Translations under genes and position numbers: made by a program | Part shown: positions 56,203-64,000 of the stretch, in pieces | Layout of the letters: every line of letters starts with the position of its first letter | How positions within the stretch are numbered: position 1 is the first letter of the stretch | Notes under the pieces: generated by a model | Told to the model about the DNA's origin: nothing | Database searches by the model: none | Seen by the model: the letters and a program-made list of their open reading frames with translations, nothing else | Source: Tricholoma matsutake | Lineage: Eukaryota; Basidiomycota; Agaricomycetes; Agaricales; Tricholomataceae | Length of the DNA: 64,000 bases | Assembly (NCBI GenBank): GCA_026075535.2 | Contig: AP026539.1 | Span: forward strand, 13,702,001-13,766,000 | Direction of reading: 5' to 3'

Positions 56203-56936
56203 TGTTAAGGGCGAAGCCTCAACCACTCGATCTAGTCGTTTGGCACTAGTCTTACTTGGAGCATCTGACGTAAGATAGGTAGTGCACTCTAGCAGGGCTT
56301 CTGCGTAGAGTCATTCAGGTTCATGCACTAAGGGGCTTCCTTAGTGGTTTTGAGTAAGTTTGTGAGTTGCAAGTTAAGGCTGTTAATTGCCTAGATCTAA
56401 ACTAAGGACATCCCTACTATGAGTTGCAGTACTTATACTAGTAGGAAGGTCCTTATTGTCCAATCGGAAAGGTAGATGCATATCAGGTATGAATAGAAAC
56501 AATAAGCCTCATGCCTTGCATGAGGCGTCCGATGTCATGGAGTGCTGCGGCGCAGCATGTCAGGGAACAATAAGAGACAAGCCTCATGGCTAGGATGAGG
56601 CCTCCGATGTCAGGCCTCCGATGTCAAGGATCCGATGTCAAGGACATGCTGCGGCACAGCATGTCAATTATGAGAGTCCGATGTCACGGACCTCATGTCA
56701 AGGGGCTGTCGTATCACAGCATGTGTGGGAGTGGGTTTGGGTGCATGGAGTCACCATGTGTCAAGGGTGCCTTCCACAGGAAGGGGATCGAATGCATGCA
56801 GTTGGCATGCATTGTGCATGTGTCTGGTGTCAAGGACATGCCCTAGGCATGAATCAGGTAGTGCCTCCTGTCTGGAGGGGATTGTCAGGTCGGTTGGGTC
56901 GGTCGGGTTCCATGAGTTACAAGGAAAATTGTAACA
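56203..56936 (+). repeat. Solo LTR (734 bp) inserted in copia gag
   Basis: TGTTAAGGGCGAAGCC ... AATTGTAACA. AGCGC before and GGTGC after form a 5-bp duplication with two transitions, and removing the LTR plus five bases restores the gag frame. The 5' part matches the minus-strand LTR at 26120-26840. The middle holds several TCCGATGTCA...GGACAT(G) and CAGCATGT units. Confidence 0.85.
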
Positions 56937-56941
56937 GGTGC

Positions 56942-57660
56942 TTAACCTCTGACACATTTATTGGACAGTTACAAGAGGAATACAAGATACAGTTGACCAG
57001 ATCTAATAATGGGAATAATAAAAATGGTACTATAGGGAGCGTAAATCTGGTGAAAACCCAGAACGCCAACAGTGCTAGTAAATCCTTAGATGATCAAATC
57101 TCTGATCGAAAATCCTCCTTATGGCCTTATTGCAATCATTGTAAACATGCCAGACACTGGACAACCAAATGCCGTAAATTTGAAGGGAACAAATGTGGGA
57201 ACTGTGGAAAGATCGGACATCAAGCAGATAAATGCTGGAGTAAGAAGAAGGTAAAGGACAAGGCAAAGAAGAAAAAGAAGGATGCAGAAGAGACCCATAT
57301 GGCAGAAGAATATATTACATTCCAAGCAAATGAAGAGCAGTACAACTTTGATACCTATGATGCTTGTAACGCTGATGCAAATGATGAGCACGCTGATGCA
57401 AATGATGAGCAATTGATCTATTGTGATTGGTTAGCAGACACGGCAACAACATCTCACGTTATGCATCAAAGAGAAGCATTTACTGATTACACACCTATGA
57501 GGAATATTTCTGTAACAGGTGTAGGTGGTAAAGAAGCAATAATTTCAGGGTGCGGAACTGTTGAATTAAAATCAACATGCAATGGCACTGAATATATTTT
57601 GCGTTTGCAGAATGTTCTTCATGTGCCTGGAACACGAAGTAATTTAATTTCCTTGGGGTG
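56942..57660 (+). pseudogene. copia gag C terminus and protease
   Basis: Two zinc knuckles of C-x2-C-x4-H-x4-C type (CNHCKHARHWTTKC, CGNCGKIGHQADKC) follow the capsid end, then a Lys-rich linker and the protease site DWLADTATTSHVMHQ. The frame ends at a TGA after LISLG where other copies would have Arg. Confidence 0.9.
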
Positions 57661-58080
57661 ATGGGATGCAGCTGGCGGATGCTACAATGGTGGGAATGGA
57701 ATAATCACACTCATCACAAAAGATTGAATGCCAGTAGCGCAAGGAACAAAAATATGCAAACATCTATACCACATGAAGATGGTTATAAGACCTCCCACAC
57801 AAGGCAATAAAATCCAACCTCATCAAACATTCGTCGGAAATAATACACTACCTACATGGGAAACATGGCATTGATGCTTTGGACATGTTGGATATACCGG
57901 GCTTCAGGAATTATTGGACAGAAAATTGGTTGACGGATCTCATTTACATGAATTTGGTGCACCTGTATGGATTTTATTACAGGGGCAAAATGTGGATCGG
58001 AAAATGCAGGCAAAATCTAAATGGCGAATTTACGTCAGTTTTGAAGATGGTGCTGGGGCTGTAAAATATTATAATGCCAA
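57661..58080 (+). pseudogene. copia integrase, catalytic core deleted
   Basis: The pre-integrase piece ETWH.CFGHVGYTGLQELL is followed after VDG directly by SHLHEFGAPVWILLQGQNV, the region normally C-terminal to the core. So the zinc-finger cysteines and all three acidic residues are deleted. Two TGA codons (about 57727 and 57871) sit where Arg fits. Confidence 0.85.
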
Positions 58081-60004
58081 AATGCGCAACGTCCACACCT
58101 CAAGAAATTTCAAGCAGATGACACTCCCAGAATCGACTCCAATCCCCGAGGGCATCAACATCACACCCGATAGTCAATGCGAGGGGGAGTCTGTGGGGGA
58201 CGTGCCGCCTATGGGTGTAACAGGCTTGGATGATATAACTCTGACTCTTGATCCTGGCAGCAAAAAGTGTAAAAGAAATTTATTGGAGAATGATATAGAC
58301 ATAAATGCTCCACGGAAGACTTGTGGAATTTGTATCAATTATAAAAACCTTCAAGATCCTTATTCAGTAGAAGAAAAGGAAGACAACTTTCTTACAATGG
58401 AAGAAGTTTATGCAATAATTGCTGGAGACGAGATGGCGAGCCTCAAAGACACCAAGAATTCCCCTGATTGGCCAGAATGGGAAAATGCCATACAAGCCGA
58501 ACTCGACTTACTAAAGGAGAAGGGGACTTGGGAATTTGTTGAAAAACTGCCTGATGCAATCCCAATCACTAATAAATGGGTATTCATCAAGAAGCGTGAC
58601 AAAGAAGGAAAAGTAATCAGGTACAGAGCAAGACTCGTGGCCAAAGGATGCACGCAGCATCCGGGGTATGATTATATGGAAACATTTTTGCCTGTGGTTA
58701 GAATGGACACTCTGCGCGCAATTCTGGCTTTAGTACCAATGCAAAACCTTAAATTGCAACAAATGGATGTCAAAGGCGCATATCTCAATGGCACATTACA
58801 TGAAACTATCTACATGCGGCAACCTGAAGGATATGAAGATGGAACCAGCTGAGTTTGTAAGCTGGTCAAATCATTATATGGATTAAAGCAAGCTGGACAT
58901 GAATGGAACAATGAACTTGATGGGAAACTCAAGGATCATAATTATCAACGCTTGACATCGGATCCATGTGCATATATTCGACGAGATGGCAGTGAATATG
59001 GTATTCTAACCATCTGGGTTGACAACTCGCTTCTATTCACATCATCAGATCAAATGATGGATCACATGAAGAATGCACTAAGCTCAGAATGGCAAGTTAC
59101 AGATCTAGGGGAACCACACAAGATTGTCGGCATTGAAGTAACACATACCAACGATTCTATTTCCATTTCTCAACAAAAATATATTGAGAATCTTCTTCGC
59201 AAAGAAGAGATGCTGGATGCGAACCCTGTTGCCATGCCTATGGACCCAAATATTAAATTTGCACCAAATCCGGACAACAATGAATTAAATTGTAGCAATT
59301 CACATGCTAGATTGCTGGGGTGTTTACAATTCATCTCAAATACCACAAGACCAGATATTAGCTTTGCAGTCAACAAACTAGCTGCTTACACTGCTAACCC
59401 AGGTCTTCAACACCCCAGTGCAATAAAGCAGATACTCAGGTACCTAGCAGGTACAAAAACTCTGGGGATAACTTATAGAAAAACCCCCAATGAAACTAAT
59501 ACTAATAACCTCTTCCATGGTTATGCTGATGCCGCTTTCACAAACACCAACGACCATAAATCTACTACTGGCTATGTCTTCCTAGGATCAGGGGGAGCGA
59601 TCACATGGAAATCAAAGAAGCAAACCGTGATCGCACTTTCCTCAATGAAAGCAGAATATGTAGCTCTCTCAGAGGCTGGACATGAAGCAACATGGCTCAG
59701 GAATTTGTACAGTGAACTCGGATTTCCTCAAAATTATCCAACAATTATTAAAGGTGACAACGACAGTTCTGTCATATTAACCCATAATCCGCAATTCCAT
59801 CAGCGATCAAAACACATCGCCTTACATCATCATTGGGTCCGAGATCTCGTAACCGATAAAATACTCGATATTCAGAATTGTCGTGACCCAGAACAAACAG
59901 TGGACACATTAACAAAGGCACTACCAAGGCCCAAATTTATGCAACATAGGGTGGAGATGGGAATAAAGTGGATTAAGTCACTCAGTAGCTTTCCTCGTGT
60001 GTGA
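58081..60004 (+). pseudogene. copia reverse transcriptase and RNase H
   Basis: RT starts at WEFVEKLPDAIPITNKWVF and carries YRARLVAKGCTQHPGYDYME and QMDVKGAYLNG with the first catalytic Asp. A TGA near 58850 (after YEDGTS) interrupts; LVKSLYGLKQAG follows. The catalytic pair reads IWVDNSLLF, where V-D-D is expected. RNase H is seen in GYADAAFTNT, TTGYVFLGSGGAITWKSKKQ, ALSSMKAEYVALSEAGHEAT and KHIALHHHWVRDLV. The stop at 60002-60004 precedes the polypurine-like GAAGGGGAG before the 3' LTR. Confidence 0.92.
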
Positions 60005-60114
60005 GTTGGTTTTTACCCACAGGGTTTTCCACCACACAGAGGGTTTAACACACCTGAAAGATAATCCACTTAACCATTTCTAATAACTCAAGCCATGCTT
60101 GGCTTGAAGGGGAG

Positions 60115-60324
60115 TGTTGGGATAGGCAATCCAAGCCCATGGTCTGAGGCTGGATGCCAGATATTATTAATAGAGTGGCTGTTTTGATGCATGTTCTATT
60201 TATAGCACAGTTACATACAGCCGTAGTATAGGAGAAATAATAAGACGTTCCTTGTCTCATTTCCCCCACTTGTCTCTAAGAGAATTATCTCTTCTCTGTT
60301 TGTTTCCCAGCCTGATTTCCAATA
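60115..60324 (+). repeat. copia 3' LTR, 210 bp
   Basis: Same ends and length as the 5' LTR; followed by TGGAA, the duplicated target. Confidence 0.95.
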
Positions 60325-60418
60325 TGGAATGCTGACAGGTTCATCATTAGTGTACAAATCTCGAGATGTAGCTTCAATCTGTACCGATGGCGCAGTGATG
60401 GCATTCTATACATTGTAA
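60325..60418 (+). pseudogene. Helitron gene, last codons after the copia insertion
   Basis: Directly after the 3' LTR the duplicated TGGAA continues the frame lost at 55223: DGM then LTGSSLVYKSRDVASI and DGAVMAFYTL, stop at 60416-60418. This closes the peptidase-like domain. That the frame is kept on both sides shows the Helitron was here first. Confidence 0.8.
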
Positions 60419-60706
60419 TCTCGTAACTGCAATTGAATGATTTGCAAGGATAGCACGTGAGCGTTGAATCTTACTTTTTCACCTTCCACAAGAGAACTCG
60501 GACATGCTGTGCGGAGCAGCGGCCCTCACAGCGCAAGTTATTGGACTAACACCTGACCAAGCCAGTCAATCCTTAGTCAGGTTCGGTCAAAAGAAACATC
60601 GGTAAAAGTAAAGGTTTGATCAGGTCAAAGTCAACTGTTAGTATGGTGAAAGTCATTGGTTATTGTTGTATTGAGTAATCCTTAATAGTCATGCATTGGT
60701 CAGGCA
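60419..60706. other. No gene; 3' flank of the Helitron gene
   Basis: Contains CCTGACCAAGCCAGTCAATC followed by CTTAGTCAGG, a small hairpin (CTGAC/GTCAG), as one looks for near Helitron 3' ends, but no CTRR-T terminus can be fixed beside it. Confidence 0.35.
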
Positions 60707-60869
60707 GTTTATCCTCTGACTTGGGTATGCATGGGAACATGTTCGCACCAACGTTGTGGCAATTGCCAGCTGAACATGTGGTGCTAAAGAGCATGTGAGC
60801 CGAGTCACGTGTAAAAATGGTGTTTTGGGGCGGCACAATGAGGATGATGGTATTGTGGTGATGTCACAA

Positions 60870-60984
60870 GGCCAGCCTCATAATTCCTCCTTTCTGAAAT
60901 ATAGTTAGAAACTCTTTGTGAAATAAAATATTTCACAAAGAATTTCTAGCCATATTTCAGAAAGGAGAAATTATGAGGCTGGCC
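60870..60984. mobile_element. Fold-back MITE 1, 115 bp
   Basis: GGCCAGCCTCATAATTCCTC to its inverted partner, almost fully palindromic with the centre at AAATAAAATATTT. Same termini as MITE 2; it lacks the middle 130 bases of that element. Confidence 0.8.
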
Positions 60985-61051
60985 CATCACAAAAGCCTCC
61001 AATGTGTCCAATCTGAGTTTCACATGGGTCATAGGTTGGCACACAACACAA

Positions 61052-61294
61052 GTCCAGCTTCATAATTTCTCCTTTCTGAAATATAGTTAGAAATTCTTTG
61101 TGAAATATTATATTTGAGACTAAATTTCTACAAACAGAAATTCAAAAAATTACCCAGTAGAAATAATGATTTTCAAAGTATATTTCTACTGGGTAATTTT
61201 TTGAATTTCTGTTTGTAGAAATTTAGTCTCGAATATAATATTTCACAAAGAATTTCTAACTATATTTCAGAAAGGAGAAATTATGGGGCTGGCC
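61052..61294. mobile_element. Fold-back MITE 2, 243 bp
   Basis: Nearly perfect inverted repeat of about 115 bp per arm (arms share CTCCTTTCTGAAATATAGTT, then AATTACCCAGTAGAAATA) around a short centre. No coding potential. Flanks ACAAG / CTTGT may be part of longer terminal repeats; no clear target duplication. Confidence 0.85.
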
Positions 61295-61711
61295 TTGTGT
61301 GTACAGCCATTGTGGGAATATCCGAAAATCTTTTCTCACATTTTTGTGACTTCCTGAGCCCTACGGACACAGCTGTTACATGTGGAAATAGCTGGGGATC
61401 CCGAACAGGGCCTTATTAGTAATTACGAAGTCTCTGATGGGATACTGTTTATGCATCTGTAGCTGTTGGTTGATTCCTGATTCGATGTTGTGAATTTCCT
61501 GAACTTATGGCAATAGCAAGATGTGCATCCCAGACTTCTGATGCAACATGCTCTCGCGCTCGTTTAATTTTCGTTGGTGTAGCTGTCTTCCGAGACCTTT
61601 CTGTTTCCAGAATCAGCAAGAAGCATGTCGCTAGCTTCTGGTGAAATGTGACCTTGCAATATTTGTTCGAATTGCTCGTCTCCCCTCCCCTCGCCTCATC
61701 TTGCTACGACG

Positions 61712-63060
61712 ATGCTATCCTATGCACGTGATCTGTCTCATGAAGCCCTCAGATCCCTACCTGCAGAGATAATCTGCCATATTATGTCGTTCTGCTTTGG
61801 GCAGTGCAGCAGCACTTCTTCCAAGTTCAATTCTTGCCAACGCTCCATGTGGCTTTCATTGGCCCACACATGCAAGATGTTTTGCACAATCACACTTGAA
61901 CACGGGAATCCTTTCCAGTCGCTTGAGCTAACAATCTCTCCTCACGTTGGCACTGAGGTGAGATCATGTACAGAAGCTTTGGAATATCTACACAAACATG
62001 CCAGCATCATGGATTACCTCCCTACATCGTGACCATTTGTTGTTTCTTCCAGAGTCCAATTTGTTCATCACATAGACTTTACCCCCCAAGTGGAGTTCAC
62101 TTGTTCACAGATCAGGGCTGTCCTCGATGGCCTTCAAAATGTGAGCATTGTGGAATACATGCGCTCCTTTCATCTTGAATTGGCATCACGTCACATTCAT
62201 CACTTGACATTTCCACAGTTCCTGAATCTGACAGCTCTCTCGCTCATGCTCACTGGATTTGGTCAACTTTATCATAAGAAGATAAACCAAGATTTCCCAA
62301 ATGCTGAACATATAACCAGGCTCGTCGTGAGCTTCCCCACCTTGGAGCACCTCTCAATTGATACAAACAACACATAGTGTATCAGAGTCCATAATGTCCC
62401 ATCCCTGACAAGCCTAGAGCTTGACCTCAGCGATGTTGGTGGTTTGATCAATGATGAACCTGGTCTATCTGCCATGACACTCTATGATGCATTATGGTGC
62501 TCCACCATCTTTTTCAGCGATTTTCACTCCCTTTCAAAGACATTGACATGTGTTCAGCTGTGTGTCAGAGCAGAATGGCTCCGTGATGTTGATGAACTTT
62601 GCTTTCCCAATCTTATCAACATTGTCCTTCGGGTTTTGCAGAGTTATAGCATTATGACTTTTGATCCATCAGTACGGCTCCTTGCACCATGCCTGGAGAA
62701 CATGCATTTTCTCCTGTGCACCTCAAGTTATGTTTCATTCTCAAGGAGCAGTTTCCACACTCTATTAAGCATTTTGTGCTGAAGACCCCTGTCTCCAACT
62801 TTGCCTCCGCTGAGGGTCGCACAACACAGGAGTTTCTCGTCCACTTTCGACACCTGCACACTGCAGTTTTGTCTGTTCACTCTCTTCAATGTGACACTGC
62901 CCGCATACTATCGGATATCTGCTGGCCTGAACTCAAGAAGCTTGTCATCATTGTCGATTGGAAAATCAATGAATTCTTGCGGGTACCGGGTGGAGGAGAC
63001 AGGTTATTGGTTGGACAGCGATATCAACAAGGAGCATGTCAATGGTGTCGACTCTGATTC
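61712..63060 (+). pseudogene. F-box-like protein gene
   Basis: The frame begins MLSYARDLSHEALRSLPAEI with an F-box-like start (LRSLPAEIICHIMSFCF, then SMWLSLAHTCKMFCTITLE), as in fungal F-box proteins that present substrates to SCF ubiquitin ligases. Leucine-rich segments follow (LTFPQFLNLTALSLMLTGFG; FPTLEHLSIDTNN; VPSLTSLELDLSDVGG; CFPNLINIVLRVLQSYS; CWPELKKLVIIVDWKINEFL). Stops at about 62030 and 62376 and a frameshift near 62740 interrupt it; the first might be a tiny intron. It lies inside RepD copy 2 and is absent from copy 1, so it was either gained there or lost from copy 1. Confidence 0.6.
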
Positions 63061-63664
63061 TTCTGGCAATGAAGATGTCAGTGGCTGTGGTCACTCTGCT
63101 AATGAATTTACACCGCAGAGCAACCTCATCTTTCAACATTGTCAAAGGATGTACTAGGATGAGAGGGAAGTACTTGCGGCTCTTTATCTGCATGCTACTG
63201 TCATTGAAGGTAAGTATCAGTGTGTCACTGGTAGGGAAGACTTCATTTCACTTTATTGATGTGATAATATCTTTGGGTCTATGTAGCACTATGTAAAATG
63301 TCTTATCTATCTTGTTGAAAGATGGTGGGCTTGATTTTAACTGCTACCGTGAACAACATACAGTATGTATATTTTGGAAGGAAACCAAATACTGTGTGGA
63401 CCCTAACCCTACCACTCTTGGAAGTTTGTTGGTTCCAAAACTGTACACGGCTACAATATCCTACTCCTCTGCGCCCGTGCTAATGTCTACGTGCATCTTA
63501 TTGCACTTCTCACTTCTCATTTCATCTTTGTCATTGGTCTCGGTGTATCCGATCCTTCGCTGTGCCCATGGGTGTGCAGCTCAGATTTTGAAGGCCTTTG
63601 ACCTATTGTGGACACAGTGTGAGCACATAGTCTTTGGGTGGACTGAATCCATACCTGGCCAAAG

Positions 63665-63926
63665 TGTTGAAATTAATTACCAATATTGTTGCATGTGCAT
63701 ATTCTCCCACATTAATTACCAATATTGATACATGTTTCATATGCATATTCCTCTGGAGTCATGTGATATCCTTACTATTATGTATATAAGGAGAACCTGT
63801 ACTGTAGTAGGAATATAGTGTTCTTACCTCTGCTAACCCCTAGCTGTAAGTCTAACTAAACCCCAGGTAGGTTGTAAGGAACGTGTTGTCTCTTCCCCTG
63901 TGCAGTGTATATAGTCTGCTCCAACA
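63665..63926 (+). repeat. copia-type 5' LTR, 262 bp, element leaves the window
   Basis: TGTTGAAATTAATTACC ... GCTCCAACA, directly after the RepD match. ATGTATATAAGGAG gives a TATA box. It is followed by GGTTATGGGCCCTG, the same primer site as the first copia, so an element of the same priming type starts here. The body lies beyond 64000. Confidence 0.85.
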
Positions 63927-63940
63927 GGTTATGGGCCCTG
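63927..63940 (+). promoter_or_regulatory. Primer-binding site of second copia element
   Basis: GGTTATGGGCCCTG, identical to 55434-55447 although the two LTRs are unrelated in sequence. Confidence 0.7.
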
Positions 63941-64000
63941 CTGGGCACGTCGCAAACGTGCCTTAATTGGCTGTGAACGATGTTGACTTCATTGTCTCCA

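Larger units (their letters stand above)
55224..60324 (+). mobile_element. Ty1/copia retrotransposon in the Helitron gene
   Basis: Complete by structure: two 210-bp LTRs, target duplication TGGAA (55219-55223 and 60325-60329), a primer site after the 5' LTR, gag, protease, integrase remnant, RT and RNase H in copia order. It is inactive: stops in gag and pol, integrase core deleted, RT Asp changed and a solo LTR in gag. The two LTRs differ at nine positions by my count, all transitions. Confidence 0.95.
60707..63664 (+). repeat. Duplicated segment 'RepD', copy 2
   Basis: Matches 39728-40850 at both ends and in the middle but is expanded: 60813-61430 carries two MITEs, and 61619-63126 carries an F-box-like gene. 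The match ends exactly where the next copia LTR starts (CCTGGCCAAAG, then TGTTGA). The two copies flank the Helitron gene in direct orientation. Confidence 0.85.

Noticed and set aside
60540..60610. Helitron 3' terminus (hairpin plus CTRR)
   Set aside because: A small CTGAC/GTCAG hairpin exists but no CTRR-T end follows at the usual distance, and no second copy fixes the boundary.
1..64000. TET/JBP oxygenase gene, often associated with KDZ elements in mushrooms
   Set aside because: I looked for an HxD...H type dioxygenase in the neighbourhood of the CxC and KDZ genes and saw none.
1..64000. CRISPR arrays, rRNA genes, bacterial operons
   Set aside because: The tandem repeats lack unique spacers of constant length; genes are spliced and fungal; no rRNA sequence recognised.

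Overview
ORGANISM. The window is nuclear DNA of a filamentous basidiomycete, most likely an Agaricomycete. Introns are short (about 40-65 bases, GT...AG). The mobile elements are Ty3/gypsy chromoviruses, Ty1/copia, a large Helitron, and KDZ (Kyakuja-Dileera-Zisupton) elements with their CxC5/CxC6 cysteine-cluster proteins. Several hypothetical families resemble ones I know as repeated in mushroom genomes. The species cannot be set from the sequence alone. LEFT HALF (1 to about 37.9 kb) is a graveyard of nested, decayed elements and is visibly poor in CG dinucleotides. It holds a 5'-truncated chromovirus integrase with its 3' LTR (605-2050), a gag-protease relic (9216-11062), and two inverted copies of a 0.65-kb repeat carrying a GA-rich minisatellite (5248-5926 and 14198-14831). 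It also holds a KDZ-associated CxC5/CxC6 gene (15945-24893) split by a 5.6-kb element that is flanked by an 11-bp direct repeat and itself carries an antisense CxC5/CxC6 gene. Further right are two LTRs (25.6-26.8 kb), a KDZ transposase relic (27.2-28.4 kb), a copia integrase fragment (28.4-28.9 kb), a zinc-finger pseudogene (29.9-31.5 kb), a solo chromovirus LTR (31553-31954), arrays of small hairpins with T tracts, a second CxC6 relic (33.3 kb) and a pogo-type element (36692-37526). RIGHT HALF (from about 38 kb) is richer in CG and holds the best preserved genes: a small secreted cysteine-rich protein (39267-39575, TATA box at 39001), a spliced minus-strand gene (40.8-41.8 kb), a many-exon plus-strand gene (42703-45367), exons of another minus-strand gene (about 45.9-47.0 kb) and a Helitron Rep-helicase reading frame (47429-55223 continuing at 60325-60418). 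The Helitron ends in a cysteine-peptidase-like domain. It is interrupted by a 5.1-kb copia element (55224-60324, 210-bp LTRs, TGGAA target duplication), which in turn received a 734-bp solo LTR in its gag. From 60.7 kb to 63664 the 39.7-40.8 kb region is repeated, with an F-box-like gene and two fold-back MITEs inside, and a second copia element begins at 63665 and runs out of the window. HOW IT FITS TOGETHER. Successive insertions can be ordered by nesting: CxC gene, then nested KDZ-type element; Helitron, then copia, then solo LTR. Decay is dominated by transitions and CGA-to-TGA nonsense changes, which suggests cytosine methylation and deamination. Apart from the secreted protein and perhaps the spliced genes at 40.8-47 kb, nearly every coding sequence is a pseudogene.
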